NCBI GenBank assembly: GCA_029979265.1
Contig: JAPOHW010000004.1
Location: 62,001 to 126,000 of the forward strand
Reading direction: 5' to 3'
Source of the DNA: Actinomycetota bacterium
GTDB taxonomy: Bacteria > Actinomycetota > Acidimicrobiia > Acidimicrobiales > Aldehydirespiratoraceae
DNA length: 64,000 bases
Below are positions 50,459-58,992 of this stretch, piece after piece (the first letter of the stretch is position 1; the number at the start of each line of letters is the position of its first letter). Under the pieces are notes generated by a model. That model saw only the letters and a list, made by a program, of their open reading frames with translations. It had not been told where the DNA came from and made no database searches. Both the position numbers and the translations under genes were made by a program.

Positions 50459-50950
50459 ATGACACCTGCTGTTGAACTGCTGCGCAGCCTCGGGATCGAC
50501 CACCGCATCGTCGAGTACGACCACGATCCGAGTCACCGGTCGTTCGGCGAGGAGGCGGTCGAGGCGCTCGGTGTCGATCCCGATCATGTCTTCAAGACCT
50601 TGATGGTCACCCTCGACGACGGCACCCACGCGATCGGCGTCATCCCGGTCACCACCCGACTCGATCTCAAAGCGATCGCCGCCGCCGCGGGCAGCAAGCG
50701 GGCGACCATGACCGATCCGACACAGGCCGAACGACGGTCGGGCTATGTGGTCGGTGGCATCAGCCCATTCGGCCAGCGGCAGATGAGCGCGACCTTCGTC
50801 GACGAATCGGCGCGCGGGCACGACGAGATCTATTGCAGCGCCGGCCGCCGGGGGGTCGAGATCGTTGTCGCCCCCGAGGCGTTCGAGCACGCACTCGATG
50901 CGACCTTCGCGCCGATCTCGACGTCGGGGCTGGCTAGAGTCGAACCATGA
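50459..50950 (+). CDS. ybaK: YbaK/EbsC-type aminoacyl-tRNA deacylase
   Basis: 163 residues. YbaK hydrolyses Cys-tRNA(Pro) to correct misacylation by prolyl-tRNA synthetase. Motifs: FGEEAVEALGVDPDHVFKTLMVTLDDG (conserved Lys), RLDLKAIAAAAGSKRATMTDPTQAERRSGYVVGGISPFGQ and FVDESARGHDEIYCSAGRRGVEI. The end of the coding sequence overlaps the SelW-like start by ATGA (50947-50950), so the two are co-translated. Confidence 0.93.
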   Translation: MTPAVELLRSLGIDHRIVEYDHDPSHRSFGEEAVEALGVDPDHVFKTLMVTLDDGTHAIGVIPVTTRLDLKAIAAAAGSKRATMTDPTQAERRSGYVVGGISPFGQRQMSATFVDESARGHDEIYCSAGRRGVEIVVAPEAFEHALDATFAPISTSGLARVEP

Positions 50951-51210
50951 GCCACCGGATCGAGATCACCTACTGCGTCCCTTGAGACTATTCGGCCCGC
51001 GCCGTGAGCGCGGTTTCGGATCTGCTCACCAACTACCAGCACGTCATCACCGACCTTCGTCTCATCACGGGTGGAAGTGGGGTGTTCGACGTGACCGTCG
51101 ACGGCGAGATGCTCTACTCGAAGAAGGCGACAGGTCGCCATGCCGAGGACGGTGAGGTGCTCTCACTGTTCACCGAGTTGGTCGGCGACATCAAACGTTA
51201 CGGCGAGTGA
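50947..51210 (+). CDS. SelW/Rdx-family selenoprotein; UGA at 50983-50985 read as Sec
   Basis: 87 residues with Sec13. The N-terminus gives the thioredoxin-like CxxU motif of the SelT/SelW/SelH family: ITYC-V-P-U (Cys10, Sec13). The rest, GGSGVFDVTVDGEMLYSKKATGRHAED, is highly typical of SelW (the F-x-V-x-V-x-G-x-L-x-x-S-K-K pattern), ending TELVGDIKRYGE. Translation would stop after 12 codons otherwise. A perfect 6-bp hairpin follows the UGA at 18 nt. Start ATG overlaps the ybaK stop and its stop overlaps the next GTG, so it sits in a coupled three-gene unit. Proposed role: thiol-based redox protein, as for SelW (family knowledge). Confidence 0.9.
50997..51013 (+). promoter_or_regulatory. Candidate SECIS hairpin in the SelW-like gene
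   Basis: CCGCGC (50997-51002) pairs perfectly with GCGCGG (51008-51013) around a five-base loop CGTGA. The loop begins 18 nt after the UGA and its second base is G, meeting the bacterial SECIS rule. It is the cleanest of the four candidates. Confidence 0.7.
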
Positions 51211-52601
51211 CCGACCCGCTCGATCTCGACGAGTTCCGCCGCAACGGGCACGCACTCATCGACTGGATTGCCGAGTATCTCGGCAGCCTTGAGGAACGGC
51301 CGGTCATCGAGCCGGTCTCGCCGGGCGACGTGCGGTCGAAGCTGCCGGCGGAACCTCCGCTGACGGCCGAGCCGTTCGCAGCCATGCTGGCCGACCTCGA
51401 CGACGTCGTGGTCCCCGGGCTCACCCACTGGCAGCATCCGCACTGGTTCTCCTTCTTCCCTGCCATGTCGTCCCCACCTGCGATCCTCGGCGAACTGGCG
51501 GCCGCCGGTCTCGGGGTTCAAGGGATGCTCTGGTCGACCTCGCCGGCCGCGACCGAGATCGAGTCTCATGTGCTCGACTGGCTCGTCGATCTCATGGGTG
51601 TCCCCGAGCGCTGGAAGACGACCGGCCCCGGTGGCGGAGTGCTGCAGATGTCGGCCAGCGATTCGACGCACACGGCGCTGGTGGTTGCGCGCGAAGTCTG
51701 TCGCCAACGCACCGGCGCACCGGCCGAATCCATGGTCGCCTACACGTCCAGCCAGGCCCACTCATCGATCGAGAAAGGTGGGAACGTGGCGGGCTATGGC
51801 CATGTCAGGCTCCTCGAGGTCGACGACCGGTTCGCAGTGACACCCGCCACGCTGCGAGATGCAATCGCCACCGACCTTGCCGACGGGCTCACACCGGCGT
51901 TCGTCTGCGCTGCCGTCGGCTCGACCGGCACCACCGCAGTCGACCCGGTCCGGGCGATCGGCGAGATCGCCCGCGAGCACGACCTGTGGCTCCATGTCGA
52001 CGCCGCCTATGCCGGCTCGGCGATGATCTGTGAGGAGTTTCGCGATCATCAGGATGGTCTCGAGTTGGCCGACAGCTACACGTTCAACGCCCACAAGTGG
52101 CTGGCGACGAACTTCGACTGCTCGATCTTTTGGGTTGCGGACCGGCGCCCGTTGATCGACACCCTCAGCATCGTGCCGCCCTACCTTCGCAACGCGGCAT
52201 CCGACGCCGGTGAGGTCATCGACTACCGGGACTGGCACGTCCCGCTCGGCCGCCGCTTCCGGGCGCTCAAACTCTGGTGGGTGCTGCGCTCGTTCGGTGT
52301 CGAAGGGCTCCAAGCCATGATCCGACGCCACGTTGCGGCCGCACAAGGCCTCGACTCGTGGCTGCGCGCCGACGATCGGTTCGAGGTCATCGCACCGACC
52401 CTCTTCGGGCTCGTCTCGTTCCGCCACGTCGACGGCGACGGTGCCACCGACGCACTGGTGACCGGACTCAACGAGGCGGGCTTTGCGATCGCCGGATCGG
52501 TTGCGAACGACCGTCACTTCATCCGAGTGTCGATCGGCTCCACCTGGACCGAAGACCGTCATGTCGACGCGCTGCGCTCGGCGATCGACCGGCTTGCCTG
52601 A
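51207..52601 (+). CDS. PLP-dependent aromatic-L-amino-acid decarboxylase-type enzyme
   Basis: 464 residues from GTG 51207, coupled to the SelW-like stop. Group II decarboxylase fold: THWQHPHWFSFFPAMSSPPAILGELAAAGLGVQGMLWSTSPAATEIESHVLDWL, LWLHVDAAYAGSAMICEEFRDH with the PLP Asp, and the Schiff-base Lys in YTFNAHKWLATNFDC. The P-A-x-T-E-L/I-E signature points to aromatic amino acid or tyrosine/tryptophan substrates. No partner transporter gene nearby. A biosynthetic reason for coupling to a SelW protein is not evident. Confidence 0.92.
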   Translation: MTDPLDLDEFRRNGHALIDWIAEYLGSLEERPVIEPVSPGDVRSKLPAEPPLTAEPFAAMLADLDDVVVPGLTHWQHPHWFSFFPAMSSPPAILGELAAAGLGVQGMLWSTSPAATEIESHVLDWLVDLMGVPERWKTTGPGGGVLQMSASDSTHTALVVAREVCRQRTGAPAESMVAYTSSQAHSSIEKGGNVAGYGHVRLLEVDDRFAVTPATLRDAIATDLADGLTPAFVCAAVGSTGTTAVDPVRAIGEIAREHDLWLHVDAAYAGSAMICEEFRDHQDGLELADSYTFNAHKWLATNFDCSIFWVADRRPLIDTLSIVPPYLRNAASDAGEVIDYRDWHVPLGRRFRALKLWWVLRSFGVEGLQAMIRRHVAAAQGLDSWLRADDRFEVIAPTLFGLVSFRHVDGDGATDALVTGLNEAGFAIAGSVANDRHFIRVSIGSTWTEDRHVDALRSAIDRLA

Positions 52602-52651
52602 ACGCACCGTCGGTCTCCCCGCACGCCTTCGCGCCACCTAGCCTCTCGTTC

Positions 52652-53905
52652 ATGCCTCACATGCGCCTCGGCGACGTCGCCAACGCTGCACACGCCACAA
52701 CGCCGAAGCCGTTGGCCGGGATCCGTGTTCTCGCCATCGAACAGATGGCTGCATTGCCGTTCGGCACCCAGCTGTTGGCTCGACTCGGTGCCGATGTGGT
52801 GAAGATCGAGGCGCCGGGCACCGGGGACAGCGGGCGCGGGTCGCTCCCTGCAGTGACCGACCCGACGGGGCGACAGGTTGGAGCGACCTTCCTGCGCAAC
52901 AACCTCAACAAACGCTCGGTGGCGGTCAACCTGAAAGATCCCGCCGGTGTCGAACTCGTGCTCGAACTGGCTGCGGGCTTCGACATCGTCTGCGAGAACT
53001 TCAAGGCCGGCACGGCCGACCGGCTCGGCATCGGGTACGAGGCAGTCCGTGCCGTGCATCCCGGGGTCGTCTACCTCTCGGTCTCCGGGTTCGGGAACGA
53101 CCCCGCCTCGCCCCACATGCACCGAGCTGCCTACGCCGCCATCGTCGAGGGCATGTCGGGCATCTACGAGTACAAGCGTCTCCCCGATCGCCCCCCGATC
53201 GTGAACCCGGTCGGTGCGCTCGGTGACATCAGTTCGGCGTTGTTCGGGGTGATCGGCGTGCTGTCGGCGCTGCGACACCGAGATGCAACGGGAAACGGGC
53301 AGCGGGTTGACATCGCGATGATGGACGCAACCGTGGCGATGACCGACCTGGTGACGAACTTCTACTCGATGGGGATCTCGGGCGAGGCCGACAGCGCCGT
53401 CGGCATCATCGAGACCTTCGCAGCCGGCACCGGTCATTTCATCGTCCAGGTCGTTCGTGAACACCAGTGGGAGAAGCTCGCCGAGCTCACCGACAACCCG
53501 CAGTGGCTCTCCGACGAACGGCTCGCCTCTCGGGAAGGTTGGCGCGATCACCTGAACTCGGTCATCCGTCCCGGGATCGAGCGGTGGGCGTCCCCGATGA
53601 CCAATACACAAGCCGTCGAGGCGCTGGCCGCCGAAGGAATCGCTGCCGGCGAGAGTTACACGAGTGCGGACATCGTTGCCGACCCCCACGTGTCGGCTCG
53701 GCACATGCTCGTCGAGATGGACGACCCGCAGGGCGGCGATCCGGTGCTCGTCCCTGGCAATCCCGTCAAACTGAGCCGCATGGCCGAAGGTCCTGAGACC
53801 CGGGTGCCGTGGCTCGGGGAACACACGGACGAGGTGCTCACCACCGAGCTCGGGCTCGATGCCGACACGATCGGCGAGCTCCGTCGCCGCGGCGTGATCG
53901 AGTAG
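52652..53905 (+). CDS. CaiB/BaiF-family CoA-transferase
   Basis: 417 residues from ATG 52652. Motifs: LAGIRVLAIEQMAALPFGTQLLARLGADVVKIEAPGTGDSGR, RNNLNKRSVAVNLKDPAGVELVLELAAGFDIVCENFKAGTADRLG and VYLSVSGFGNDPASPHMHRAAYAAIVEGMSG. Catalytic Asp/His elements of the family are present in the last segment. It is not closely similar to the copy at 45052-46299, so the two probably act on different acids. The phosphotransferase gene follows 83 bp downstream. Confidence 0.9.
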   Translation: MPHMRLGDVANAAHATTPKPLAGIRVLAIEQMAALPFGTQLLARLGADVVKIEAPGTGDSGRGSLPAVTDPTGRQVGATFLRNNLNKRSVAVNLKDPAGVELVLELAAGFDIVCENFKAGTADRLGIGYEAVRAVHPGVVYLSVSGFGNDPASPHMHRAAYAAIVEGMSGIYEYKRLPDRPPIVNPVGALGDISSALFGVIGVLSALRHRDATGNGQRVDIAMMDATVAMTDLVTNFYSMGISGEADSAVGIIETFAAGTGHFIVQVVREHQWEKLAELTDNPQWLSDERLASREGWRDHLNSVIRPGIERWASPMTNTQAVEALAAEGIAAGESYTSADIVADPHVSARHMLVEMDDPQGGDPVLVPGNPVKLSRMAEGPETRVPWLGEHTDEVLTTELGLDADTIGELRRRGVIE

Positions 53906-53988
53906 CTGGTCGATCCACCCACGGGACCGGCGTGAGTGGGTCGCCTGCGTGCCGACGGGTCACTGCTGCATCGGTAACGTCGCGTCCC

Positions 53989-54966
53989 ATGCGCTACGCC
54001 GACGCAAGCCGCCGTACCCAGGTTCGCCGCATCGGTGAGGCGACTCGGCGCGCGCTCGCAGACTACGGCATGGAGGACGCAGCACTCCGACTGCTGTGCC
54101 ACGAGTTCAACACGACCTTCCGGGTGACCACGTCGGACGGCCGGCGAGCGGCCCTGCGTGTGAACGTCAACTCCACGCACGATGTCGCCGGGGTGACCGC
54201 CGAGGCCGAGTGGGTCGCCGCCATCGCTACCGAGACAGCGGTGCGGGTCGCCGAACCGGTCCTCACGCTCGACGGTCGCCTGGCAACCTCCACCACCTGT
54301 GAGGGCATCGACCGTCCGCTCGCGATGGTGATGTATCGGTGGCTCGAGGGTCGAGATCTCGGCAACACGCCGACCCGCCGGCAGTTGGAGGAACTCGGCG
54401 CCGCCATGGCTCAGCTCCACGACCACACTCGCGACTGGCCAAGCGAGCGCATCGGCGACCGACCGATCATCGGGGCACCGCTGATGGGCGAGCCTGATCT
54501 GATCGTCGACAACCCCCGGCTCACCGCCCCGCAGCGATCGGTGATCGCCGCAGCTCGGGCCCAGATCGACGAGGCGACGACCTCGATCTTCGCCGGGACG
54601 CAGCAGCTCATCCACGCCGATCTTCACGCCTGGAACGCTCGGTGGCACAACCAGACACTGACCGTCTTCGACTTCGACGACTGTGGTGTCGGTACAGCGC
54701 TGCAAGATCTTGCGATTGCGGCGTACTACCTGCGCGACAACGCCGACCACGAGGCGGCACTGCATCGCGGCTACGAGACGGTTCGACCACTCCCCGACCA
54801 TGATCCGGCGCAGTACGAGGCGCTTGTCGCCGAGCGCAACATCGTGCTGCTCCTCAGCGTGATCGACAGCAACAACGCCGCCATACGTGAGTTCCTCCCC
54901 GACTACGCAGAGAAGACGGTGCGGCGCCTCCGGCGCTATCTGCGCTGCGGTCGCTTCGAACTTTGA
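53989..54966 (+). CDS. Phosphotransferase-family protein (APH fold)
   Basis: 325 residues from ATG 53989. Motifs: FNTTFRVTTSDGRRAALRVN (ATP-binding strand pair), AMVMYRWLEGRDL, the catalytic loop LIHADLHAWNARWH and the metal Asp in LTVFDFDDCGVGTALQDLAIAAYYLR. It is the second APH-fold gene in this region, more like homoserine-kinase-like or fructosamine-kinase-type members. Substrate unknown. Confidence 0.87.
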   Translation: MRYADASRRTQVRRIGEATRRALADYGMEDAALRLLCHEFNTTFRVTTSDGRRAALRVNVNSTHDVAGVTAEAEWVAAIATETAVRVAEPVLTLDGRLATSTTCEGIDRPLAMVMYRWLEGRDLGNTPTRRQLEELGAAMAQLHDHTRDWPSERIGDRPIIGAPLMGEPDLIVDNPRLTAPQRSVIAAARAQIDEATTSIFAGTQQLIHADLHAWNARWHNQTLTVFDFDDCGVGTALQDLAIAAYYLRDNADHEAALHRGYETVRPLPDHDPAQYEALVAERNIVLLLSVIDSNNAAIREFLPDYAEKTVRRLRRYLRCGRFEL

Positions 54967-54975
54967 CACCGCGGC

Positions 54976-56094
54976 TCACGACGCTGCAATCGAACGGCCG
55001 AGTCGTTCGAGGTGCTCCTCACCGTTTCCGAGCGTCAGCTCGATCTGTCGGGCCAACAAGAAGTGGCGGTGGAGCGGATAGTCACGGTCGACGCCCACGC
55101 CTCCGTGTACGTGGGTCGCGGCGTGCACGACACGGAACCCGCCCTCGGCCGCCCAGTAGGCGGCCATGTGGATCTGATCATCGGCTGGGAGACCTTGGTC
55201 GAGCCGCCATGCGGCCTGCCATGCCGTGAGGGTGATCGCCTCGGTGTCGATGTAGCTGTCGCCGGCCCGGTTCGACACCGTCTGGAACGAGGCGATCGAT
55301 CGATCGAACTGCTGTCGTTCTTTGGTATACGCCGCCGCGAGATGGATGGCCGAACGTGCCGCCCCCGCCATCTGCATGCACATGGCGACAATGGCTCGAC
55401 GAGCGATCCAATGGACGATCTCGGCGCCATCGGCCGATCCCTCGCCCAGCAGTGCGTCGGCACCAACCTCGACCTCCGACATGGTGAGGTGGGCTTGGGG
55501 GCGGCCAGTGGTCACCTCCACTCGTCGGCACGTGATCCCCTCGGTCGGGCATGGCACCAGAAAGACCCCCACCGACCCGTCATCGAGACGGGCGGGAACG
55601 AGGAGCAGGCCGGCCTGCAGACCGCCGTCCACCATAGGCTTGTCGCCGTCGAGGACGTAGCCGGCACCGTTGGACCGAGCAGTCGTCAGCGGCGTCGCCG
55701 GTGTGGTGCCTGCCTCGTACAGCGCCGTCGCAGTGAGCAGCGAGCCATCGGCGATGGCAGGAAGCCAGGCGGTCCGCTGTGCCGCTGTTCCGAATGCTCC
55801 GATCGGCATCGCACCCATCACCGATGTCGACAGCAGCGGCACCGGCGACCCATGGGAGGCCGCCACCTGAATCGCCATGGCCGTGGCGAGGTAGCCGAGC
55901 CCGAGGCCGCCATGCTCCTCCGGAATGGCGGCACCGACCACGCCAGCTGCGGCCAACGCAGCCCATGCCTCACGGTCGACATGATCGTCGGCCGCGGCGA
56001 GCTGCTTCAGCCGTTCGTGCTCGCTGTGATCGGCGAGGATCTGTTCGGCGAGGTCATGGATCGCCTGCTCCTCGTCGTCGAGCGTGAAGTCCAT
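54976..56094 (-). CDS. Acyl-CoA dehydrogenase family protein (second subunit of a pair)
   Basis: 372 residues from ATG 56094. N-terminus MDFTLDDEEQAIHDLAEQILADHSEHERLK, then AAIPEEHGGLGLGYLATAMAIQ, YTKERQQFDRSIASFQTVSNRAGD and VHAATHVHGGVGVDRDYPLHRHFLLARQIE. The Arg of the family FAD motif is conserved in KERQQFDR. It is 8 bp from the acyl-CoA dehydrogenase at 56103-57314, so the two may form an alpha2beta2 heteromer, as actinobacterial FadE pairs do (inference). Confidence 0.89.
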   Translation of the reverse strand: MDFTLDDEEQAIHDLAEQILADHSEHERLKQLAAADDHVDREAWAALAAAGVVGAAIPEEHGGLGLGYLATAMAIQVAASHGSPVPLLSTSVMGAMPIGAFGTAAQRTAWLPAIADGSLLTATALYEAGTTPATPLTTARSNGAGYVLDGDKPMVDGGLQAGLLLVPARLDDGSVGVFLVPCPTEGITCRRVEVTTGRPQAHLTMSEVEVGADALLGEGSADGAEIVHWIARRAIVAMCMQMAGAARSAIHLAAAYTKERQQFDRSIASFQTVSNRAGDSYIDTEAITLTAWQAAWRLDQGLPADDQIHMAAYWAAEGGFRVVHAATHVHGGVGVDRDYPLHRHFLLARQIELTLGNGEEHLERLGRSIAAS

Positions 56095-56102
56095 GGCGCC
56101 GC

Positions 56103-57314
56103 CTACCTGTCGGCCTTCGGGTAGCCGAGCCCGAATTGCGCGATCAGGTCTCGCTGCATCTCGTTGGTCCCACCGCCGAAGGTGAGGATGAGCGCCGAGC
56201 GATACTGCATCTCGAGCCGGGTCAGGTGACCGATCGACCCGGCTGCAATCGTCGCCTGCGGTCCGTAGATCTCCATCATCTGCCGGTAGGCCCGCAGGAA
56301 GAACTCCGTGCCATAGACCTTCACCGACGAGGAGTCGGCGATGAAGGTCGTCATGTCGTTCATGTCGAGCTCGTCGGGAGCCCTGCCGTCGATCGCCGTC
56401 GCCACGTGCCAGGCGACCTTCCAGTTCATGAGTCGCAGAAATTCGACGCCGGCATGGACTTCGGCGAGGTTTCGCTGCACCCATGGCTTGTCGATGAGCC
56501 GCGAACCATCGGCGAGTTCGGTGCGCTTGGCGAATTCCACCGTCTCTTCCAGTGCCTTGGTCACCATGCCGCTGGAGCAGATCGTGACCCGTTCCCGGTT
56601 CAGCTGGGAGGTGATGAGCCCCCAACCCCCGTTCTCGTCACCGACAAGGGTCGAGGCCGGGACCCGCACGTCGTCGAAGAACGTGTGGTTGATGTTGTGA
56701 CTCGACAGCAGATCGAGCGGTTCGATCGACAATCCCGGCGTGTCCATCGGGATACAGAACAGCGAGATCCCCTTGTGCTTTTTCACGTTGGGGTTCGTGC
56801 GGGCAGCGAGCCAGATGTAATCGGCGTCACGGGCAAGCGACGTCCACGTCTTCTGGCCGTTGATGACGTATTCGTCACCGTCGCGAACCGCCCGAGTTTG
56901 CAGCGAGGCCAGATCGGTGCCGGCATCGGGCTCGCTGTATCCCACACAGAACGTGATCTCGCCGTTGGAGATCTTCGGCAGAAAGAAGTCCCGCTGTTCC
57001 TCGGTCCCGAACTGCATGATCGTCGGTCCGACCGTGTTGACCGTGAGCATCGGAATCGGTGCGCCGATCGCAACCGATTCGTCGAACATCACGAACTGTT
57101 CGACGGCGCTGTAGCCCCTTCCGCCGTATGCTTCGGGCCACCCGACTGTCAGATAGCCGTCCCGTCCCATGCGGCCGACGATCTCGCGATGGACCGGCCC
57201 GCATCCCTGCTCTGCGGCCAACTGCTCCTTGATCTGCGGGGTCAGAAGGTCGGCGTAGTACTCGCGAAGCTCGTGGCGCAGGGCTTCCTGCTGCTCGTCG
57301 TATCCGATGTACAT
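56103..57314 (-). CDS. Acyl-CoA dehydrogenase family protein (first subunit of a pair)
   Basis: 403 residues. N-terminus MYIGYDEQQEALRHELREYYADLLTP, VGWPEAYGGRGYSAVEQFVMFDESVAIG, FCVGYSEPDAGTDLASLQTRAVRDGDEYVINGQKTWTSLARDADYIWLAARTN (substrate and FAD region), LRMEYRSALIL-like and GGGTNEMQRDLIAQFGLGYP at the end. Typical medium-chain length. Downstream is the UGSC-partner gene 94 bp upstream on the same strand. Confidence 0.91.
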   Translation of the reverse strand: MYIGYDEQQEALRHELREYYADLLTPQIKEQLAAEQGCGPVHREIVGRMGRDGYLTVGWPEAYGGRGYSAVEQFVMFDESVAIGAPIPMLTVNTVGPTIMQFGTEEQRDFFLPKISNGEITFCVGYSEPDAGTDLASLQTRAVRDGDEYVINGQKTWTSLARDADYIWLAARTNPNVKKHKGISLFCIPMDTPGLSIEPLDLLSSHNINHTFFDDVRVPASTLVGDENGGWGLITSQLNRERVTICSSGMVTKALEETVEFAKRTELADGSRLIDKPWVQRNLAEVHAGVEFLRLMNWKVAWHVATAIDGRAPDELDMNDMTTFIADSSSVKVYGTEFFLRAYRQMMEIYGPQATIAAGSIGHLTRLEMQYRSALILTFGGGTNEMQRDLIAQFGLGYPKADR

Positions 57315-57408
57315 GACGAACGGTCTAGCGCTTCGGCGCCGCCGAGGTCAGATCGCCGCAACCCTCGCCCGGCCGCTCCCGCAGCGGCTCGACATGTGCC
57401 TGTCGAAC

Positions 57409-58419
57409 TCAGGCGCCGGGAATGGCGCAGGCTTGCCCGACGGCCACCTCCCGACTGACGGCGCGGTTGCGATGGCCACCCGCACACCAGGTCGGGAACA
57501 CGTACGAGTAAAGACCGGCCCCACCGGCGGCGACGACGATGACGTCGTCGGCCGAGCCGAATGCCGGTCGACCGTCTCGGGTCTGCGCCCTCGCGGCGAT
57601 CGCGGTGGCGATCGAGCTGCGGTCGTGGCCGGCCGACGCCAGCTCGCCGGCATGGTCGGGGGTGATCACCACCACGGCCTGGCCCCCACCGAGCCAGGCA
57701 TTGTTGGTGCCGGGAGCGGCGAGGGAACCGGCAATGGTGTCGAGCAATCGATTCGATGACTCGGCGACATCGGAACCGGCGGTGTGCGCAACCGACTGGG
57801 GAGGTTCTGTGCCGATCACGGTCACGACTGAGTCGGACATACCGAAACCACGGCTGACATGGAGAGGCAGGAACGGGCTGTGTTCTTCGTCCTCGGCGAG
57901 GCACTGGCCGAACTTGCCACCGTGCCCCAGCAGCGCCATGTCGGAGGTCCCAGGGCGGGCGCCGCCGACATTGACCATGGCGAGGCGGATCGCTCGACCG
58001 ATCGACGCATTCGCCCGATGGCCCGGCCCGAGCGCGCCGTAGCCCGACGCAACGCCACACATCGTGCGAGCGGGCCCGTTCACGATGATCAGCGGGGCGG
58101 TGGCGTGCGTCGTCCCCTGCATCTCGGCGAGGTCGAACGCTGGGTCCATGATCGCCAGTGCCGCCGCGACCACGATGGGCATGTGGTCGGGCAGACAGCC
58201 CGCCATCACCGCGGCAACGGCAAGCTTTTCGACGGTGCAAACGCCGTTGAGTGGACCCATCTCTCCCAACACGACCTCGGCGTCATGACCGACGGCGAGG
58301 ACCATGCGAGCCACTCGCTCCGGTGTGGGGATGACGACGGGAAGACCGTCGGTGCAGCCGAGTTCGTGCAGTCGTTCGAGCGCGGCAGCCTCGTCGTCTG
58401 CCTCGAGCAGGTCGCTCAT
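57409..58419 (-). CDS. UGSC-partner protein (locus B, no thioredoxin domain)
   Basis: 336 residues, the stand-alone form of the domain at 29599-31038. Conserved landmarks: DGLPVVIPTPERV, CTVEKLAVAAVMAGCLPDHMP, LIIVNGPART, GPGHRANASIGRAIRLAMVNVGGARPG, GKFGQCLAEDEEHSPF, and the C-terminal VVAAGGAGLYSYVF. Conserved Cys occur in CTVEK, MAGC and (here only) CGVASG and GQCLAEDEE. No catalytic motif is recognisable. ATG 58419 overlaps the UGSC stop by 4 nt, so UGSC comes first here, the reverse order of locus A. Confidence 0.78.
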   Translation of the reverse strand: MSDLLEADDEAAALERLHELGCTDGLPVVIPTPERVARMVLAVGHDAEVVLGEMGPLNGVCTVEKLAVAAVMAGCLPDHMPIVVAAALAIMDPAFDLAEMQGTTHATAPLIIVNGPARTMCGVASGYGALGPGHRANASIGRAIRLAMVNVGGARPGTSDMALLGHGGKFGQCLAEDEEHSPFLPLHVSRGFGMSDSVVTVIGTEPPQSVAHTAGSDVAESSNRLLDTIAGSLAAPGTNNAWLGGGQAVVVITPDHAGELASAGHDRSSIATAIAARAQTRDGRPAFGSADDVIVVAAGGAGLYSYVFPTWCAGGHRNRAVSREVAVGQACAIPGA

Positions 58420-58946
58420 CGACCCGTCTCGAGTGCCTCGACGATCTCCATCGCCACCTTCTCGGCCACGATGCGATGGTTCTCGGCCCCGGTGCCTGCG
58501 ATGGGATGTGGGAGCCGCACCCGCGGCACGTCGGGCATCCCGAACGAGGTCGCGATGAAGTCTCCCTGAGCCCAGAACTCGTCGGTGACGAGCGCGACGG
58601 CAGGACGTCCTCGCAGGGCCAGGTTGATTGCGTCACGCACGGTGCCGGTGGTGCAACTGCCTCAATGCCCGTACGCCGCGACGACCGCCGAACATGAGCG
58701 TTCGATCTCGCCGAGCATGGCGTCGGAAGCGATCGCCGACGCGTCACCTTTGTCGTAACGACTGAAGCTCACCTCGGGCCGTAGCGCCGCGATGGCATCG
58801 CCGACTGCATCCAGGAACGCCACCGAGTCGGGGAATCCGTTGGCCAACAGCCCCACACTCGTGTCTGCCTCCAGGGCGACGGAGTGGTCGTAGTGGTGCG
58901 GTTCGACTGCGGACCTGCCGCGGGGATCGATGAACTGGACGGCCAT
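58416..58946 (-). CDS. UGSC-motif selenoprotein B; UGA at 58662-58664 read as Sec
   Basis: 176 residues with Sec95 followed by GSC (Cys98) and then T-T-G, so the third Cys of locus A is absent. Upstream: DTSVGLLANGFPDSVAFL and GEIERSCSAVVAAYGH; downstream: RDAINLALRGRPAVALVTDEFWAQG and LPHPIAGTG. Paralog A shares the GLL, SC-AV, U-G-S-C-T-T, RG-P and PHPI elements on both sides of the UGA. The match across the UGA and across two loci is the main reason to read the codon as Sec. The upstream sulfatase gene is 46 bp away on the same strand. Confidence 0.87.
58629..58639 (-). promoter_or_regulatory. Candidate SECIS hairpin in UGSC gene B
   Basis: On the minus strand TGCG-TGA-CGCA: four pairs around a TGA loop that starts 27 nt after the UGA, with G as second loop base. 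The stem is short. An alternative, GCAC (8-11 nt after the UGA) with GTGC (22-25 nt), has a 10-nt loop starting 12 nt after the UGA. This is the weakest of the four candidates. Confidence 0.4.
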
Positions 58947-58992
58947 CGGGCGATGCTACGACGACTTCGGGTCCGGCCGCTATGCAACGGCA

